The notes under the pieces: model-generated
What the model was told of the DNA's origin: nothing
The model's database searches: none
What the model saw: the letters and a program-made list of their open reading frames with translations, nothing else
Assembly (NCBI GenBank): GCA_009928665.1
Contig: SACF01000001.1
Coordinates: 1 to 64,000 of the forward strand
Direction: 5' to 3'
From: Alphaproteobacteria bacterium
GTDB taxonomy: Bacteria > Bacteroidota > Bacteroidia > Bacteroidales > FEN-979
DNA length: 64,000 nucleotides
Part shown: piece after piece, positions 63,580 through 64,000 of the stretch
Layout of the letters: every line of letters begins with the position of its first letter
How positions within the stretch are numbered: position 1 is the first letter of the stretch
Translations under genes and position numbers: made by a program

Positions 63580-64000
63580 GGACAAAATATTGGTAATCGG
63601 ATGTTCCGGGCAGATCGGCTCGGAACTTACACTCGAACTGCGAAAGATCTATGGAGATTCAAAAGTAATTGCAACAGATATCCGTCCGGCTCCTCCCGAC
63701 GTTGCTGGTTCGGGCCCGTTTGAAATCCTTGATGTTCTGGATGCTTCAAAACTCCAGCTTATTCTTGAACACGAAAAGGTTACTCAGATATACCATCTTG
63801 CAGCAATCCTTTCCGGAAACGCCGAAAAGAGGCCCCTCCCCTCCTGGGATATCAACATGCGAAGCCTGATGAACGTGTTGGAGCTGGCCCGTGAACTGAA
63901 GATTCGTAAAATTTTCTGGCCCTCTTCCATCGCGGTATTTGGTCCGACCACACCCCGTTTTGATACGCCGCAATTTACGATAATGGAGCCCAACACGGTT
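63580..64000 (+). CDS. L-threonine 3-dehydrogenase-like SDR (5' part, runs off the window)
   Basis: The first 140 codons of an extended SDR, open to the window edge. It starts KILVIGCSGQIGSELTLELR (Rossmann NAD motif GxxGxxG), continues VIATDIRP and YHLAAILSGNAEKRP, and has FWPSSIAVFGP where these enzymes keep the catalytic Ser. This is the pattern of the SDR-type threonine dehydrogenase of Bacteroidota (Flavobacterium type), which oxidises L-threonine to 2-amino-3-ketobutyrate. The catalytic Tyr-x-x-x-Lys lies beyond the end, so the assignment rests on the N-terminus. Confidence 0.78.

Overview
The window looks like a chromosomal segment of a Bacteroidota bacterium, most likely of the order Bacteroidales or a close relative. 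The grounds are: a PorZ-type component of the type IX secretion system (T9SS); three secreted enzymes with T9SS-type C-terminal sorting domains; lipoproteins and glycoside hydrolases of kinds typical for the phylum; a SDR-type threonine dehydrogenase start; and many upstream elements of the form TAnnTTTG, the -7 box of Bacteroidota promoters, often 10-40 nt before a start codon. There is no rRNA, CRISPR array, prophage or complete insertion sequence.

Layout. 1-1340 is a scarred region: two 118-bp direct repeats, each fused in the same frame to a different truncated minus-strand reading frame (one a deiminase C-terminus), plus a 56-codon ORF. 1341-3100 holds a serine hydrolase lipoprotein, further mobile-element-end-like sequence and a tRNA with anticodon CAT followed by a terminator. 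3233-18572 is mostly housekeeping: HAD phosphatase, queA, ispD, ruvC, topA with an arginase-fold protein, miaB, cysDN, porZ, recO and lysS. 18646-27876 has a Porphyromonas-type peptidylarginine deiminase homologue, a cation diffusion facilitator, two membrane-associated lytic transglycosylases (MltD- and MltF-like) around a DUF2147 protein, a SDR and an outer-membrane-barrel-like protein. 27953-37244 is a minus-strand operon: transglutaminase-fold protein, bacterial alpha-2-macroglobulin with an intact CLEQ thioester, and PbpC. 37380-45939 has an OB-fold lipoprotein with a PepSY-type membrane protein, a GH92 mannosidase, a secreted subtilase, an SPFH / ribbon-helix-helix / DUF1648 operon and tyrS. 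46035-54475 has a WG-repeat protein, DUF3795 plus flavodoxin, an M2-like peptidase with cysS, a TPR sensor kinase and a GH53 galactanase. 54486-64000 has a pyruvate/indolepyruvate-type decarboxylase, GH2, an NTF2-like/redoxin fusion, GrpB, GH27 and the start of an L-threonine 3-dehydrogenase-like gene that runs off the end.

How the parts fit: PorZ belongs to the cell-surface complex that finishes T9SS export, and the deiminase, subtilase and GH53 enzyme carry the signal for that route. The A2M/PbpC pair with a transglutaminase-fold partner looks like an envelope defence and repair module. The GH53, GH2, GH27 and GH92 enzymes suggest breakdown of plant galactans and mannose-containing glycans, but no SusC/SusD pair is present. 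The observations most worth a second look are the shared-head/different-tail repeats at the left end, the arginase-fold protein that has lost half of its metal ligands, the PPAD-like deiminase, the transglutaminase-A2M-PbpC operon and the SPFH-RHH-DUF1648 operon. Several start codons were moved downstream because a TAnnTTTG box overlaps the longest-ORF start.
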